From CAZMRF01 sp964568735 (GTDB taxonomy: Bacteria > Acidobacteriota > Polarisedimenticolia > JACPZX01): DNA of 64,000 bases. Each line of letters opens with the position of its first letter. The first letter of the stretch is position 1. The notes below the pieces were generated by a model. It did not search any database and was not told the origin of the DNA. It saw only the letters and a program-made list of their open reading frames with translations. Location: assembly GCA_964568735.1 (NCBI GenBank), contig CAZMRF010000008.1:37634-101633 (forward strand). The letters run 5' to 3'. Shown in pieces: positions 27,619 to 36,912 of the stretch. A program made the translations under genes and the position numbers.

Positions 27619-27754
27619 GCCCCGGGTCGATGGCGGCGGCTCTCGGAGCCTGCTAGCTTCCTGAGGCCGGAGGACCAGGGAGAGCAAGGCCCGACTCCAG
27701 AGGCTCGTCGAGAGCTCTCCGGGGACCCGTGAATCATGCAAGGGGGTCCCCTTC

Positions 27755-30400
27755 GTGTGCTTCCGGTCTCCGCTGCCGCCCGCGGCCCTGCTCTTCTGCG
27801 GGGCAATTCTCCTGCCGGCCCCAACCCCGCTCCATGGCCTGATCTGGGGCCTCCTGGGAGCTGCGGGCCTCGCCGCTGGCGGGCTGGCCGCGCGCAGACT
27901 CCAGGAGACGCCTCCAAGGGATCAGCGCGCGTGGAGCTCCCTCAACTCTCTCCTGCTGGTCCCGATCTCCTTCTTCCCGCTGGGCCTCTTCGTATCCTCC
28001 TCAACTCCTTACTGCCTGCCAGGGCGAGAACTGGAAGCATTCCTCACGGAGAGGGGAGGCACCCTCGCCGATCCCGCCGACCTCCGTGGACGACTGACCT
28101 CGGAGCCGGTACCTCTCCCCGATCTGCGCGGAGGCTGCCTTCTCGAAATCGAGGTGCAAAGTCTCAGGACCGCCCGCGTCACGAGAGCCCTGCGGGGCGG
28201 CGCCCGGGTCCGCGTCCCCGAGTCCCTGGGAAGCGCTCCCGATCCATGCACCCTCGTGCCCGGCTCGATACTTTCCATAGCCTCGACGCTCGCGCTGCCC
28301 GAGCCCTTCCGGAATCCCGGCTCGCCCGACTCGCGCGCGCAGCTCCGTGCGCGCGGCTTCGTCGCCTCGGGGCGCTCCCCGAGCCCGAGGCTCCTCGAGA
28401 TCGCGGCGCCGCCGGGCGCGCTCGAGACGATCCTCTCGAGCCTCAGGCGGGCCTTCCTCGCGACCCAGGCAAGAGCCTTCGGCCTGGCCGGCGAACCGGA
28501 ATCCTCGGGGACTGCGAGTGCGATCGTGCTCGGGTACAGGGCGCAGGCTCCGGAGGAGATGGTGCAGGCCCTGCGACTGGCCGGGACGGCCCACCTCCTG
28601 GCCATCTCCGGCTTCAACGTCGCCCTGCTCGTCGTCTGCGTGCGCTCGGCGGCTCTCCTGGCCGGAGCGGGCCGGCTTGCGGGTATCCTGCTCGTTCTCG
28701 GATCTCTCGCGATCTACGTCGGGCTGGCCGACCGCCAGCCGTCGGTCCTCAGGGCCGCGGGCACGGCGTGCCTCCTCGAGCTCGCGCTCCTCGCCGGCCG
28801 GCGGCCGGAACCGGCGACGGCCCTGGCCGTGGTTTTCCTTCTCTTCGCCGGCACCAGCCCATGGACGAGCGCCGACATCTCGCTCCAGCTCAGCTTCGTC
28901 GCGGTCGCAGCGCTCGTGACCTTCGGCGCCGACTTCGCCGGCGCGCTCCCGGGCCCCAGGTGGCTCGCATGGTCTCTCGCCTCGAACGCCGTCGCCCTCG
29001 CCGCCACGGCGCCTCTGACAGCGCTGCTCTTCAACAGGGCGACGCCCGGCGCCCTCCTCGCCAATCTCGCCGCAGTGCCCCTCATGGCTCTCGCCTTCGT
29101 GGCCTCGTCCGCTGCACCGGTCCTGACGGCCCTGTCGCCCGCACTCGCCTTCTTCCGCGTGGACATCGATCCTGGCCTCGACCCAGGAGCGCTTCTCGCG
29201 GAGCTGGCGTCGCGTTGCTTCGAGGGCTCAGCCCGGGCCTCGGGGGAGGTCGCTTCGTTCCCGTGGATGAGCTATCCCGTCTGCACGCCACCTGCATGGC
29301 TTCCGGCCGCCACGCTCATGATCGCGGCCCTCGGGCGCTGGAGGTGCATCCTGCCCGGGGTACGGCGCTGCCTCCTCGCGGCGGCGGCGGTGATGCTCGC
29401 CTGGGCGGCTCTCCCGACCGAGAGGCTTCCCGAAGCCGATGGACGCTCCCTGACCGTCACGTTTCTGGACGTGGGTCAGGGCAGCAGCGCGCTCGTCGAG
29501 ACGCCCGATGGGTTGCGCCTCCTCGTGGATGCCGGAGGCTTCGCGGGCAGCACCTTCGACATGGGAGCGAGAGTCGTGGCGCGGGCTCTCCTCACGATGG
29601 GAATCCGGCGCCTCGACGCCGTCGTGGTCTCGCATGCCGACATCGATCACTCAGGAGGCATCCCGTCAATCCTGGAAGTATTCCCCGGCGCCGAGCTCTG
29701 GCTGGCCTCGGGTGAGAGGCGCTCGGAGAGGATGGCTTCGATCGCCGCACTGGCCATCGACAGGGGCAGGGTGCTCCGGCTCCTCCTGCCGGGAAGGCGG
29801 TTCCGTTTCGGCGGCGCGCTCGTCGAGCCCCTCCACCCGCCACGCGGCTGGCATCACCCGGGACTCAACGACAGCTCGCTGGTCCTGAGGATCGAGCACG
29901 GCGAGGACGCGCTCCTCCTGCCCGGCGACATCGGCGCCGCCGCCGAGTCCGCGCTGGCGGCCCACATGAAGCCGGCGGATGTTCTCCTCGTCGCTCATCA
30001 CGGGAGCCGCACCTCGTCCACGGGCCCCTTCCTCTCATCGATCCACCCGGCCTGGGCCGTGATTTCATGTGGTCGGCGCAACCGCTACGGCCATCCCGCC
30101 CCCGAGGTCGTGCGGCGCATCGCAGCGGCGGGAGCGCGCATCCTGCGAACCGATGAGCTGGGAGCGATTCGCGTGCAGCTCAGCGGAGAGGGATTGGACG
30201 CCAGGATCGGCACCTGGGACGGGAGGGGCTGGGCTCCGTGGCGCGGCCCCCGGGAGCCTGCTCCCGGCCTCAATTCAGGAGGCGGACCGGATCCGGGACG
30301 AAGCAGGCGACGAGGAGGATTCCTGCCAGCACCGCGACGAGGCGCCTCCCCCGGCTCAGCTGGCTTCGTTCGTCGAGGAGGCGCGGGTGGCGAGGGCTGA
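27755..30400 (+). CDS. comEC: ComEC/Rec2-type DNA uptake channel
   Basis: Inner-membrane channel for single-stranded DNA uptake in natural transformation. About 881 residues. Layout: N-terminal membrane segments, an OB-like soluble part (~100-240), the competence membrane domain with HLLAISGFNVALLVV and multiple helices (~270-560), then a metallo-beta-lactamase-like domain with FLDVGQGSSALVETP, SHADIDHSGG (~residue 627), LLPGDIG and VAHHGSRTSST. The last ~50 residues are Arg/Gly/Pro-rich and read across the end of the opposite-strand M50 gene (131-base overlap), so the native stop may be shifted. GTG start uncertain. Other competence genes are not in view. Confidence 0.9.
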   Translation: MCFRSPLPPAALLFCGAILLPAPTPLHGLIWGLLGAAGLAAGGLAARRLQETPPRDQRAWSSLNSLLLVPISFFPLGLFVSSSTPYCLPGRELEAFLTERGGTLADPADLRGRLTSEPVPLPDLRGGCLLEIEVQSLRTARVTRALRGGARVRVPESLGSAPDPCTLVPGSILSIASTLALPEPFRNPGSPDSRAQLRARGFVASGRSPSPRLLEIAAPPGALETILSSLRRAFLATQARAFGLAGEPESSGTASAIVLGYRAQAPEEMVQALRLAGTAHLLAISGFNVALLVVCVRSAALLAGAGRLAGILLVLGSLAIYVGLADRQPSVLRAAGTACLLELALLAGRRPEPATALAVVFLLFAGTSPWTSADISLQLSFVAVAALVTFGADFAGALPGPRWLAWSLASNAVALAATAPLTALLFNRATPGALLANLAAVPLMALAFVASSAAPVLTALSPALAFFRVDIDPGLDPGALLAELASRCFEGSARASGEVASFPWMSYPVCTPPAWLPAATLMIAALGRWRCILPGVRRCLLAAAAVMLAWAALPTERLPEADGRSLTVTFLDVGQGSSALVETPDGLRLLVDAGGFAGSTFDMGARVVARALLTMGIRRLDAVVVSHADIDHSGGIPSILEVFPGAELWLASGERRSERMASIAALAIDRGRVLRLLLPGRRFRFGGALVEPLHPPRGWHHPGLNDSSLVLRIEHGEDALLLPGDIGAAAESALAAHMKPADVLLVAHHGSRTSSTGPFLSSIHPAWAVISCGRRNRYGHPAPEVVRRIAAAGARILRTDELGAIRVQLSGEGLDARIGTWDGRGWAPWRGPREPAPGLNSGGGPDPGRSRRRGGFLPAPRRGASPGSAGFVRRGGAGGEG

Positions 30401-31292
30401 AGAAGATCAGGAGCGTCGCCCAGAAGAGCCAGGCTTCGTTGACGAGGAGCCCCAGGCTCACGAAGGCGACGATCGAGACCCAGGAGAGCCACCGATGCGT
30501 GCGCGGCGAGACGGCATAGGCGATGTGCCCGCCGTCGAGCTGGCCCACGGGGAGCAGGTTGAGTGCCGTGGCCAGGAAGCCGACCCACCCGGCGAGGATG
30601 ATGCTCGACTGCGCGAGGACGAAGCCCTCCGGCGCAGGAGGGGGCGGGACCAGCCATCCTTCGAAGAGACGGACCAGAAGGGAGTCACCGAAACGAAAGG
30701 TCTGAACCCCCTCCACCAATCCAGGATCGGGCACCCATGCGGAGCTCGCGACTCCGATGAGGAAGACCGGTATGGCCACGGCCGCGCCCGCCAGGGGACC
30801 TGCCACGCCGATGTCGAAGAGGGCCCGGCGATCGGTGATCGGAGCCCTTATCCGAATGAACGCGCCGAAGGTCCCGAAGAACATCAGGGGCGGCGAGGGC
30901 AGGAAGTAGGGTGGCGTCGCGTCGATGCCGTAGCGGCGGCAGGCGATGTAGTGGCCCATCTCGTGCGTGCCCAGGATCGCCAGCAGGCTGAGCGAGTAGG
31001 GAAGGCCGAGGAGCAGAAGCCCCGGCTGCTCGAGCAGCGCAGCGAGCCCGTCGATCGAGATACCCCGAGCTGGAGCCTCCCAGCCAACCCCGGTGAGCAG
31101 CGTGGTGCAGAATGTCACCAGGAGCAGGAGGCCGGACAGGAGCCACCCCCGGCCCTGCGACCTGCCCGGGGTCAGTCGAGGACGCCCCTCCGTGTGCGAG
31201 CCGAAACCGGGGGAGGGTGGAGCGGCATCCCCTTCGTCTGCAGTGAGCTCCGGATAGTGCGGGAGATCGGCCGCGTCCGGCGTGGGCCGCAA
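30270..31292 (-). CDS. M50 (site-2 protease-like) membrane metalloprotease
   Basis: Intramembrane zinc protease family. 340 residues, several transmembrane helices. Zinc motif HEMGH at residues 110-114 and the third ligand in NLLPVGQLDGGH (245-256), plus the FDIGVAGPLAG motif near 159-169. The FFGTFGAFIRIRAP stretch resembles the EGY/rhodobacterial branch rather than RseP, and no PDZ domain is seen. The start codon appears to be TTG at 31292. It lies 29 bases after an HU gene on the same strand and its 3' end overlaps comEC. Substrate unknown. Confidence 0.88.
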   Translation of the reverse strand: MRPTPDAADLPHYPELTADEGDAAPPSPGFGSHTEGRPRLTPGRSQGRGWLLSGLLLLVTFCTTLLTGVGWEAPARGISIDGLAALLEQPGLLLLGLPYSLSLLAILGTHEMGHYIACRRYGIDATPPYFLPSPPLMFFGTFGAFIRIRAPITDRRALFDIGVAGPLAGAAVAIPVFLIGVASSAWVPDPGLVEGVQTFRFGDSLLVRLFEGWLVPPPPAPEGFVLAQSSIILAGWVGFLATALNLLPVGQLDGGHIAYAVSPRTHRWLSWVSIVAFVSLGLLVNEAWLFWATLLIFFSPRHPRLLDERSQLSRGRRLVAVLAGILLVACFVPDPVRLLN

Positions 31293-31321
31293 GCCGGTGT
31301 CTGGAGTCGGGCCGGAGGAGG

Positions 31322-31591
31322 TCAGGCGAGGTTCCTGAGGTTCTTCCCCGGTTTGAACCGTATCGTCCTGCCCGGAGGAATCCTGACCTCCCGGCCGGTT
31401 CGGGGATTCCGTCCGATGCCCTTCTTACGCGGCTTGACCTGGAAGACTCCGAAGGTCCGCAGCTCGATGCGCTCGCCGCGGCACATGGACTGCTTCAACG
31501 CGTTGAGAACCGCTTCCACAGCCTCATCAGCCTTGACGCGCGTGATCCCCACCTTCCTGGAGACTTCATTGATGATGTCGGCCTTGATCAT
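31322..31591 (-). CDS. HU family DNA-binding protein
   Basis: Small basic DNA-bending protein of 89 residues. Starts MIKADIINEVSRKVGITRVK, with the dimer helices, the GRNPRTGREVRIPP DNA-binding arm and the closing FKPGKNLRNL. Likely nucleoid-associated. ATG 31591 matches the family start, although the frame extends upstream; a promoter sits at 31634-31662. A second, different HU-family gene lies at 48805. First gene of an apparent two-gene unit with the M50 protease. Confidence 0.93.
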   Translation of the reverse strand: MIKADIINEVSRKVGITRVKADEAVEAVLNALKQSMCRGERIELRTFGVFQVKPRKKGIGRNPRTGREVRIPPGRTIRFKPGKNLRNLA

Positions 31592-31633
31592 CGGAGGAGC
31601 CCTCGGGTGCGGACGAGGAAGAAACTGGTAGTC

Positions 31634-31662
31634 ATCATACGGAGAGGTCCCGGGTAAGTCAA
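31634..31662 (-). promoter_or_regulatory. Putative promoter of the HU-M50 unit
   Basis: On the minus strand: TTGACT (31662-31657), 17-base spacer, TATGAT (31639-31634). Good match, 42 bases before the HU ATG. Plus-strand der starts divergently at 31735. Confidence 0.65.
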
Positions 31663-31734
31663 CAAGTCCTTTCTCTCCATATAATTGCACTACGGACGGG
31701 CCCTCGGCCCCGCTGTGGTAGGTTTCGCCCCGCC

Positions 31735-33072
31735 ATGGCCGGACAGGGGGGAAGACCGCGGGTCGCCATCGTGGGGGCCCCGAACGTCGGAAAATCCACG
31801 CTTTTCAACCGCCTGGTCGGCCGGAGAAGGGCGCTCGTCGGCGACCACCCCGGCCTCACGCGGGACCTCATCGAATCACCGGCGACTCTCGGCGACTGCC
31901 CGGTCATCCTGGTCGACACGGGGGGACTCATGCCCGCCGGCGCGGGAGCCCTCGCGGAGACGATCCGGGCCAACGTACTCGCGGCAGCCGCCGCATGCGA
32001 CCTGATCCTCTTCGTCGTGGACGCGCGCCGCGGCGCAGCGGGATTAGAGGAAGACCTCGCCCAGAGGCTGCGGCGGACCGGTGTGCCCGTCATCCTGGTG
32101 GTGAACAAGGTCGATGCTCCTGATCTCGGGCCGCAGGCGGCGGCCGAGTTCACGTCGCTGGGGCTCGAACCTATCCTTCCCGTCTCCGCAGAGCACGCGC
32201 TGGGAATGGGGGACCTCCATCTCGAGGCCTCCAGACACCTGGAGGGCGCTCCCGCGGCCGCCGAGAGCCGCGAGATCGTGGAGGTGGCCATCGTCGGGCG
32301 CCCGAACGTCGGCAAGTCGTCTCTCCTCAACGCGCTCCTGGAATCGGAGCGTGCCCTCGTGAGCGAGCAGCCGGGGACGACGAGAGACTCCGTGGACGCC
32401 GAGCTGATCTGGAACGGGCGCATCTATCGGCTGGTCGACACGGCAGGCATGCGGCGGCCCGGGAGAGTCGACAAGGGGCCCGAGGCGCTCTCGGTGGGCG
32501 CGGCCCGCCGGGCCCTGGGGAGCGCCGACATCAGCCTCGTCATGCTCGACGCGCACGAAGGTCTCGTGGCGCAGGACATGAGCCTCCTCGGGCTCGTGGC
32601 CGGGGGCCGCGGAGCGCGTGTCAGGCCGGCCGTCGTCCTCGCGAACAAGATCGACACCCTCACCTCGCCCGGCGCCATCGACGCGCTCGTGCGCCAGATC
32701 CACGAGAGGCTCCGCTTCGCCCGATTCGTCCCGATCCTGCCGATCTCGGCCAAGCAGGGGACCCACCTGGACCGGATCCTCCCCGCCGTCGAGCAGGTCC
32801 GATCCGACACGGCCCGCCTCCTGCCGACGCACGACCTCAACGACTGGCTCCGCCGGGCCACGAAGGCTCACCCCCTCCCGCTGCGGGGCGGAAAGCCCAT
32901 GTCGATCGTCTTCGTGACGCAGTCCGGGACGCGCCCCCCGACCTTCACGTTCCTCACGAATCGCGGCGCGCACCCTCACTTCTCCTACGTGCGCTACCTC
33001 GAGAACTCCCTCAGGGAGCACTTCGCGATGCACGCCACACCCATCGTGCTGCGATTCCGGTCCCGGAGCTAG
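31735..33072 (+). CDS. der: Ribosome-assembly GTPase Der (EngA)
   Basis: Tandem-GTPase needed for 50S subunit maturation. 445 residues. First G domain: GAPNVGKSTLFNRLVGRR, DTGGL and NKVD. Second G domain: GRPNVGKSSLLNALLESE, DTAGMRRPGRVDKG and NKID. The C-terminal KH-like domain ends with the TFLTNRGAHPHFSYVRYLEN pattern. All family features present. ATG 31735. The HU/M50 unit is divergent upstream; an MglA-type GTPase follows under its own promoter. Confidence 0.97.
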   Translation: MAGQGGRPRVAIVGAPNVGKSTLFNRLVGRRRALVGDHPGLTRDLIESPATLGDCPVILVDTGGLMPAGAGALAETIRANVLAAAAACDLILFVVDARRGAAGLEEDLAQRLRRTGVPVILVVNKVDAPDLGPQAAAEFTSLGLEPILPVSAEHALGMGDLHLEASRHLEGAPAAAESREIVEVAIVGRPNVGKSSLLNALLESERALVSEQPGTTRDSVDAELIWNGRIYRLVDTAGMRRPGRVDKGPEALSVGAARRALGSADISLVMLDAHEGLVAQDMSLLGLVAGGRGARVRPAVVLANKIDTLTSPGAIDALVRQIHERLRFARFVPILPISAKQGTHLDRILPAVEQVRSDTARLLPTHDLNDWLRRATKAHPLPLRGGKPMSIVFVTQSGTRPPTFTFLTNRGAHPHFSYVRYLENSLREHFAMHATPIVLRFRSRS

Positions 33073-33096
33073 GAGGCTTCTCCGGGTCGTGTGAAA

Positions 33097-33124
33097 TTGA
33101 CTCCTCCGGCGCCACCGTTATAGA
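33097..33124 (+). promoter_or_regulatory. Putative promoter of the MglA-like GTPase
   Basis: TTGACT (33097-33102), 16-base spacer, TATAGA (33119-33124), 20 bases before the ATG, implying a very short leader. Confidence 0.55.
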
Positions 33125-33144
33125 TTGGGCGCCCAGAGCCTGCG

Positions 33145-34431
33145 ATGGTCCTATTCAACTACTCGACAAAAGAGCTCACCGCCAAAATCGTCTACTACGG
33201 GCCCGGTCTTTGCGGGAAGACGACGAACCTCCAGTTCATCTTCGAGAATCTCCCGGCGAACATCCACAAAGGGAAGATGCTCTCCCTGGCGACGAAGACG
33301 GACCGGACTCTCTTCTTCGATTTCCTGCCCATCGATCTCGGGACGATCCGCGGCATGCGGACCCGGCTGCAGCTCTACACCGTGCCGGGCCAGGTCTTCT
33401 ACAACACCACGCGGAAGCTCGTCCTGAAGGGCGCGGATGGCCTCGTCTTCGTCGCCGACTCGCAGAAGAAGATGCTCGACGCCAACAGCGAGTCCTTCGG
33501 CAACATGGAACAGAACCTGCGCGAGCACGGGATGGAGCTCGAGACCATCCCCCATGTCCTCCAGTTCAACAAGCGCGACCTCAGGGACATCCTGAGCGTC
33601 GAAGAGCTCAACGCCGCGCTCAACAAGCACAACGTGCCGATCTACGAGGCCGTGGCCACGACGGGGATCGGGGTCCAGGACACGCTCAAGGCGGTCACGC
33701 GACTGGTGCTGAACTCCCTCCGCGAGAAGTACTCCGACGGCAAGAAGACCTCGACGCAGCGCGCCGCCGCGGCCGCATCTGCCGCGCGGCCGGCCCGGCA
33801 GGCTGCCTCGGCCCAGGTCGCGCCCCGCGAGCCGCTCGAAGTCGAGCCTGTCCTCGAGCTCGACGATGAGCCGGCGCTGGCACCTTCTCGCGAGCCCGAA
33901 CCCGTGCTCGCTGTCGCCGCCGAGGAGGCCGTGGAGATCGAGGAGATCCAGGACGACATCGAGGAGGTTCCTGTGCTCGAGGTCGCCGAGGAGGAGGTCG
34001 GAGAGGCCGTGATCATCGAGGAGTCTCCCGCGATCAGCCTCGACGAATCTTCGCCCCTCAAGCTCGAGGAGCCCGAAACCGGCGCGCCGGGCCGCTTCGA
34101 CGAGATCGAGATGACCCCCGAAGCCGAAGAAGAGCCGGCGCAGGGAGCGCCTCTGGGTGCCGCGCGCGCCCGTCAGCCCTTCGAGATGGACTCGAAGGCC
34201 TACGAGCTGGCGTCGCCGCTCGACGAGACCGTCGCGGACGGCGCGACGGTGGCGATCGACGTGGCTGCCGCGGGCTCGAGGAGCTCACCCGGGAGGCCGC
34301 CGCTTCCGGGGAGAAGGGCCGCGCCGGGCAGCTCCGCCGCCCGCGAGGCCTCCTTCCCGCTCGAGATCGAGGTCCAGGGCCGTACCGTGCGACTCGAGGT
34401 GACCATCAGCGTTCGGGTCGATAAGAATTGA
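33145..34431 (+). CDS. MglA-type small GTPase with long acidic C-terminal extension
   Basis: Ras-like GTPase of the MglA family, which sets cell polarity and controls gliding or pilus motility in myxobacteria. Residues 1-195 are the G domain: G1 GPGLCGKTTNLQFIF, the MglA-specific FDFLPIDLG stretch, LYTVPGQVFYN and G4 FNKRD. MglA is normally ~195 residues; this protein has 428. The extra ~230 residues are rich in Glu, Ala and Pro, with repeated EEVP/EEI-type acidic segments, then a basic region and a short beta-like end (FPLEIEVQGRTVRLEVTISV). No mglB is adjacent. The tail may bind partners or target the protein; unproven. Confidence 0.88.
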   Translation: MVLFNYSTKELTAKIVYYGPGLCGKTTNLQFIFENLPANIHKGKMLSLATKTDRTLFFDFLPIDLGTIRGMRTRLQLYTVPGQVFYNTTRKLVLKGADGLVFVADSQKKMLDANSESFGNMEQNLREHGMELETIPHVLQFNKRDLRDILSVEELNAALNKHNVPIYEAVATTGIGVQDTLKAVTRLVLNSLREKYSDGKKTSTQRAAAAASAARPARQAASAQVAPREPLEVEPVLELDDEPALAPSREPEPVLAVAAEEAVEIEEIQDDIEEVPVLEVAEEEVGEAVIIEESPAISLDESSPLKLEEPETGAPGRFDEIEMTPEAEEEPAQGAPLGAARARQPFEMDSKAYELASPLDETVADGATVAIDVAAAGSRSSPGRPPLPGRRAAPGSSAAREASFPLEIEVQGRTVRLEVTISVRVDKN

Positions 34432-34453
34432 GGGGGGAGCCGCTCCCCACACC

Positions 34454-35686
34454 ATGAACCTGGACTGTCCTGGCTGCCGATCCCGACTCAAGCTGGATCC
34501 TTCGAAGCTCCCGCCCGGGGCCACCGCGGCGGTTTGCCCGAAGTGCCGGACGAAGATCCTCCTGCCCGGCACCGCCTCCACGGCGGAGATTTCGGTCCAG
34601 TGCAGCAGGTGCGCCTCTCGCCTCAAGGTCAAGGTCGCGAGGCTCAGGCAGACTCCCAGCAAGAGCAAGTGCCCCAAGTGCGGAAACGCCGTGGACCTCC
34701 CCGCGGCGCCTTCCGCGGGGGGCTCCAGAAGCTCCGCCACGCAGATCCCCGGAGCGTCCCCGCCGGCGAAGCCCCCCCAGCCCCCCGGCGTGGACCGCTC
34801 GGCGATGACGCGCCGGCTCGATGCGCGGGAGATGGGGATGCTCATGCAGGGCCAGGGAGCCCAGGCTCCTGACGCACTGCCGTCGGCCCCGATCTCCCTC
34901 GAGGATCCGCCCTCCGGCGCCTTCGAGAGCAGCTCCTCCGATCTCGGCCGCCTCATCGACGAGAAGGTCGACGCCCTGGGCGAGCTCGGCGAAGCGCCGC
35001 CCCCCCAGAGCCCCCGCTTCGGCGAGTCATCCGTGGAGGATCTGGCCATCGAGCTCTCCCGGTCGGGGGAGCCCATGCCTGATGCCTCCCCGGAGCATCA
35101 CGAATCGGGCGCCCGCATCTCCGCCGGCCCGAGGGCCGTCGCCGAGGCCCCGGCGCCGCCTGGCGCGCCTCCCGCAGGCCGGCGAGCGGGATCCAGTTCA
35201 GGAAGCAGGGCCATCCCCACCTTCAGCGCCGTGGCTGGAGCCGCGCCGCGGGCAGCCTCGGGGCCGGGAGCCTTCCCCTTCGTTCTCGGCGGAATCATCG
35301 GAGGATCGCTCGTGGCCGCCGGGCTCATCCTCGGGGGACGCTTCCTGCCCTCCGGGTTCGTGCCTCCCGTCCCCGAACCGATCTCCGTGCTGACACGCGA
35401 GAGCCTCGGGCTCCTGGGGCTGTTGATCTTCCTGTCGGCGCTCTCCGGGCTCTTCGCCTCCTTCGCGCTGCCCCCCGCGGGCGAGGGGAAGGAGGGCAGG
35501 ATCTCCATTTTCCGGTGCGCGGTGGCCGCCGGGCTCGTGGGGCTTCTCGCGGGCGTGGGCATTGCCCTCATCCGCGGCGGCGCCGACCTCACGTCGATGT
35601 CCCTGCCGGCAGCCACGTGGACGGCGGCGCTGGTCCTCTCGGGACTGCTGACCGGCCTCGTGGCGCGTGTCTTCTCGGGCCGCTAG
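34454..35686 (+). CDS. MJ0042-type zinc-ribbon membrane protein
   Basis: 410 residues. Two zinc ribbons at the N-terminus: CPGC...CPKC (~4-36) and CSRC...CPKC (~52-78), each followed by an ILLPG/VDLPA strand as in the MJ0042 finger. A long Pro/Ser/Ala-rich disordered part (~85-270) leads to four predicted membrane helices between ~275 and 408 (for example GGIIGGSLVAAGLIL, LGLLGLLIFLSALSGLFASF). Function unknown; such proteins are common in myxobacteria and Acidobacteriota and may sense or tether cytoplasmic signals at the membrane. It lies 22 bases after the MglA-like gene, probably in the same transcript. Confidence 0.72.
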   Translation: MNLDCPGCRSRLKLDPSKLPPGATAAVCPKCRTKILLPGTASTAEISVQCSRCASRLKVKVARLRQTPSKSKCPKCGNAVDLPAAPSAGGSRSSATQIPGASPPAKPPQPPGVDRSAMTRRLDAREMGMLMQGQGAQAPDALPSAPISLEDPPSGAFESSSSDLGRLIDEKVDALGELGEAPPPQSPRFGESSVEDLAIELSRSGEPMPDASPEHHESGARISAGPRAVAEAPAPPGAPPAGRRAGSSSGSRAIPTFSAVAGAAPRAASGPGAFPFVLGGIIGGSLVAAGLILGGRFLPSGFVPPVPEPISVLTRESLGLLGLLIFLSALSGLFASFALPPAGEGKEGRISIFRCAVAAGLVGLLAGVGIALIRGGADLTSMSLPAATWTAALVLSGLLTGLVARVFSGR

Positions 35687-35820
35687 GAGCCCCGGCGAGC
35701 CCCGGATCCGTCGCGCTCTCCGACGTTCGCAAGGGGGCGCCTCCCGTCTTAGAATCCAGCAGCCGTAGCGGAGCGCCGGCCGGGGTGGCCTACGACTCCC
35801 TCGCATTCCGGAGAGACACC

Positions 35821-36897
35821 TTGAGACGACGGTTCCTCCTGCTCGTGATGACCGGGACGATGGCGGCGAGTGCAGCTCTCGCGCAGCCCTCCAGCCCGTC
35901 CGGCCTGAACGTCTACCCCTCCTTCCATCTCAAGTTCGAGAGGGGGGGCGGGACCTATCTTCTCGCCAGCACGATCATCGTGAACGTCAGCGACAAGACC
36001 GTGCGCGACCTGACGCTCCAGCAGACCTACCCCCACGACCTGGTGCCCACGGCCGCGCCGGCGGGCATCCACGAGTACTTCGCACGGCCCGAGGGCTTCG
36101 TGGAATCGGTCGAGGGTCAGGTCTACACGATGACGACCCCATTGCTCCGCAGGGGCGAGATGACCTCCGCTCTGGCCCTGCTGAAATACGATGGACGTCC
36201 CTCCACCGCCGTGATCCCTCCGGCGCAGATCAAGTACGCCGCCGCGGGCGAGAGCTTCACCGAGAGCGGGCCCGCGCTCACGCTCGATCTCAAGAAGTAC
36301 ACGAAGTACAGCGGGACGCTCGCCGAGTTCATCAAGCGCTACGCCGGGATTCTCCTCGAGTTCCCCGAGTCGGAGGGACCGGACTGGGGCTTCTCGGGCT
36401 TCGCATCCAGCGTCAGGGCGAAGACGCCCATCGGCATGGTGGAGATCGAGGGCGATGCGGCGGAAGGGCGCTTCAGCCTGATCCGGGGGGAGCCGGGCGA
36501 CACGAGGCTGCTCCTCGTGGCCTGGAAGGCCGAGCCGAATGCGGGCTTGGCCGAGAGCAGGGCCCAGGTGCTCGACGTGGTCCGGCGCCAGATCATGCCG
36601 TCAGCGGCCTTCGAGCTCGACATGGAAGGCGCCACCGTCGAGAAGGGCCGTCTCGGCCGGTACGAGGCCTGGATCATCGCCTCCCGCTGGACCGACAAGG
36701 TCGTGGACCGGCTGGGTGAGGGCCCCGCGCGGTGGTACCTCTACGACGACACGACCAGGAAGCGACGGTACCTCGTGCTGATCGCCACGCAGGGGCGGGG
36801 AGCCGGCCCGGGCAAGGCGGACACTCCCAACCCCGAGAAGGAAGCAGCCCTGATGAAGGAGCTCGAGCAGATCGCGAGCAGCTTCCGGGCGCTCTAG
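35821..36897 (+). CDS. Secreted protein of unknown function
   Basis: 358 residues from TTG 35821, which follows GGAGAG and supplies the RRR n-region of a clean signal peptide (RRRFLLLVMTGTMAASAALAQ, cleavage near residue 23). ATG 35848 would remove the positive charges. Mature protein is mixed alpha/beta with no cysteine pairs or enzymatic motif I can name; the beginning (VYPSFHLKFERGGGTYLLASTI) resembles an immunoglobulin-like or DUF11-type beta domain. Exported to the periplasm or surface. Followed 15 bases later by another exported protein. A TAGAAT element at 35750-35755 may be its -10 box. Confidence 0.6.
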   Translation: MRRRFLLLVMTGTMAASAALAQPSSPSGLNVYPSFHLKFERGGGTYLLASTIIVNVSDKTVRDLTLQQTYPHDLVPTAAPAGIHEYFARPEGFVESVEGQVYTMTTPLLRRGEMTSALALLKYDGRPSTAVIPPAQIKYAAAGESFTESGPALTLDLKKYTKYSGTLAEFIKRYAGILLEFPESEGPDWGFSGFASSVRAKTPIGMVEIEGDAAEGRFSLIRGEPGDTRLLLVAWKAEPNAGLAESRAQVLDVVRRQIMPSAAFELDMEGATVEKGRLGRYEAWIIASRWTDKVVDRLGEGPARWYLYDDTTRKRRYLVLIATQGRGAGPGKADTPNPEKEAALMKELEQIASSFRAL

Positions 36898-36912
36898 GAG
36901 CCCGGCAGGATC

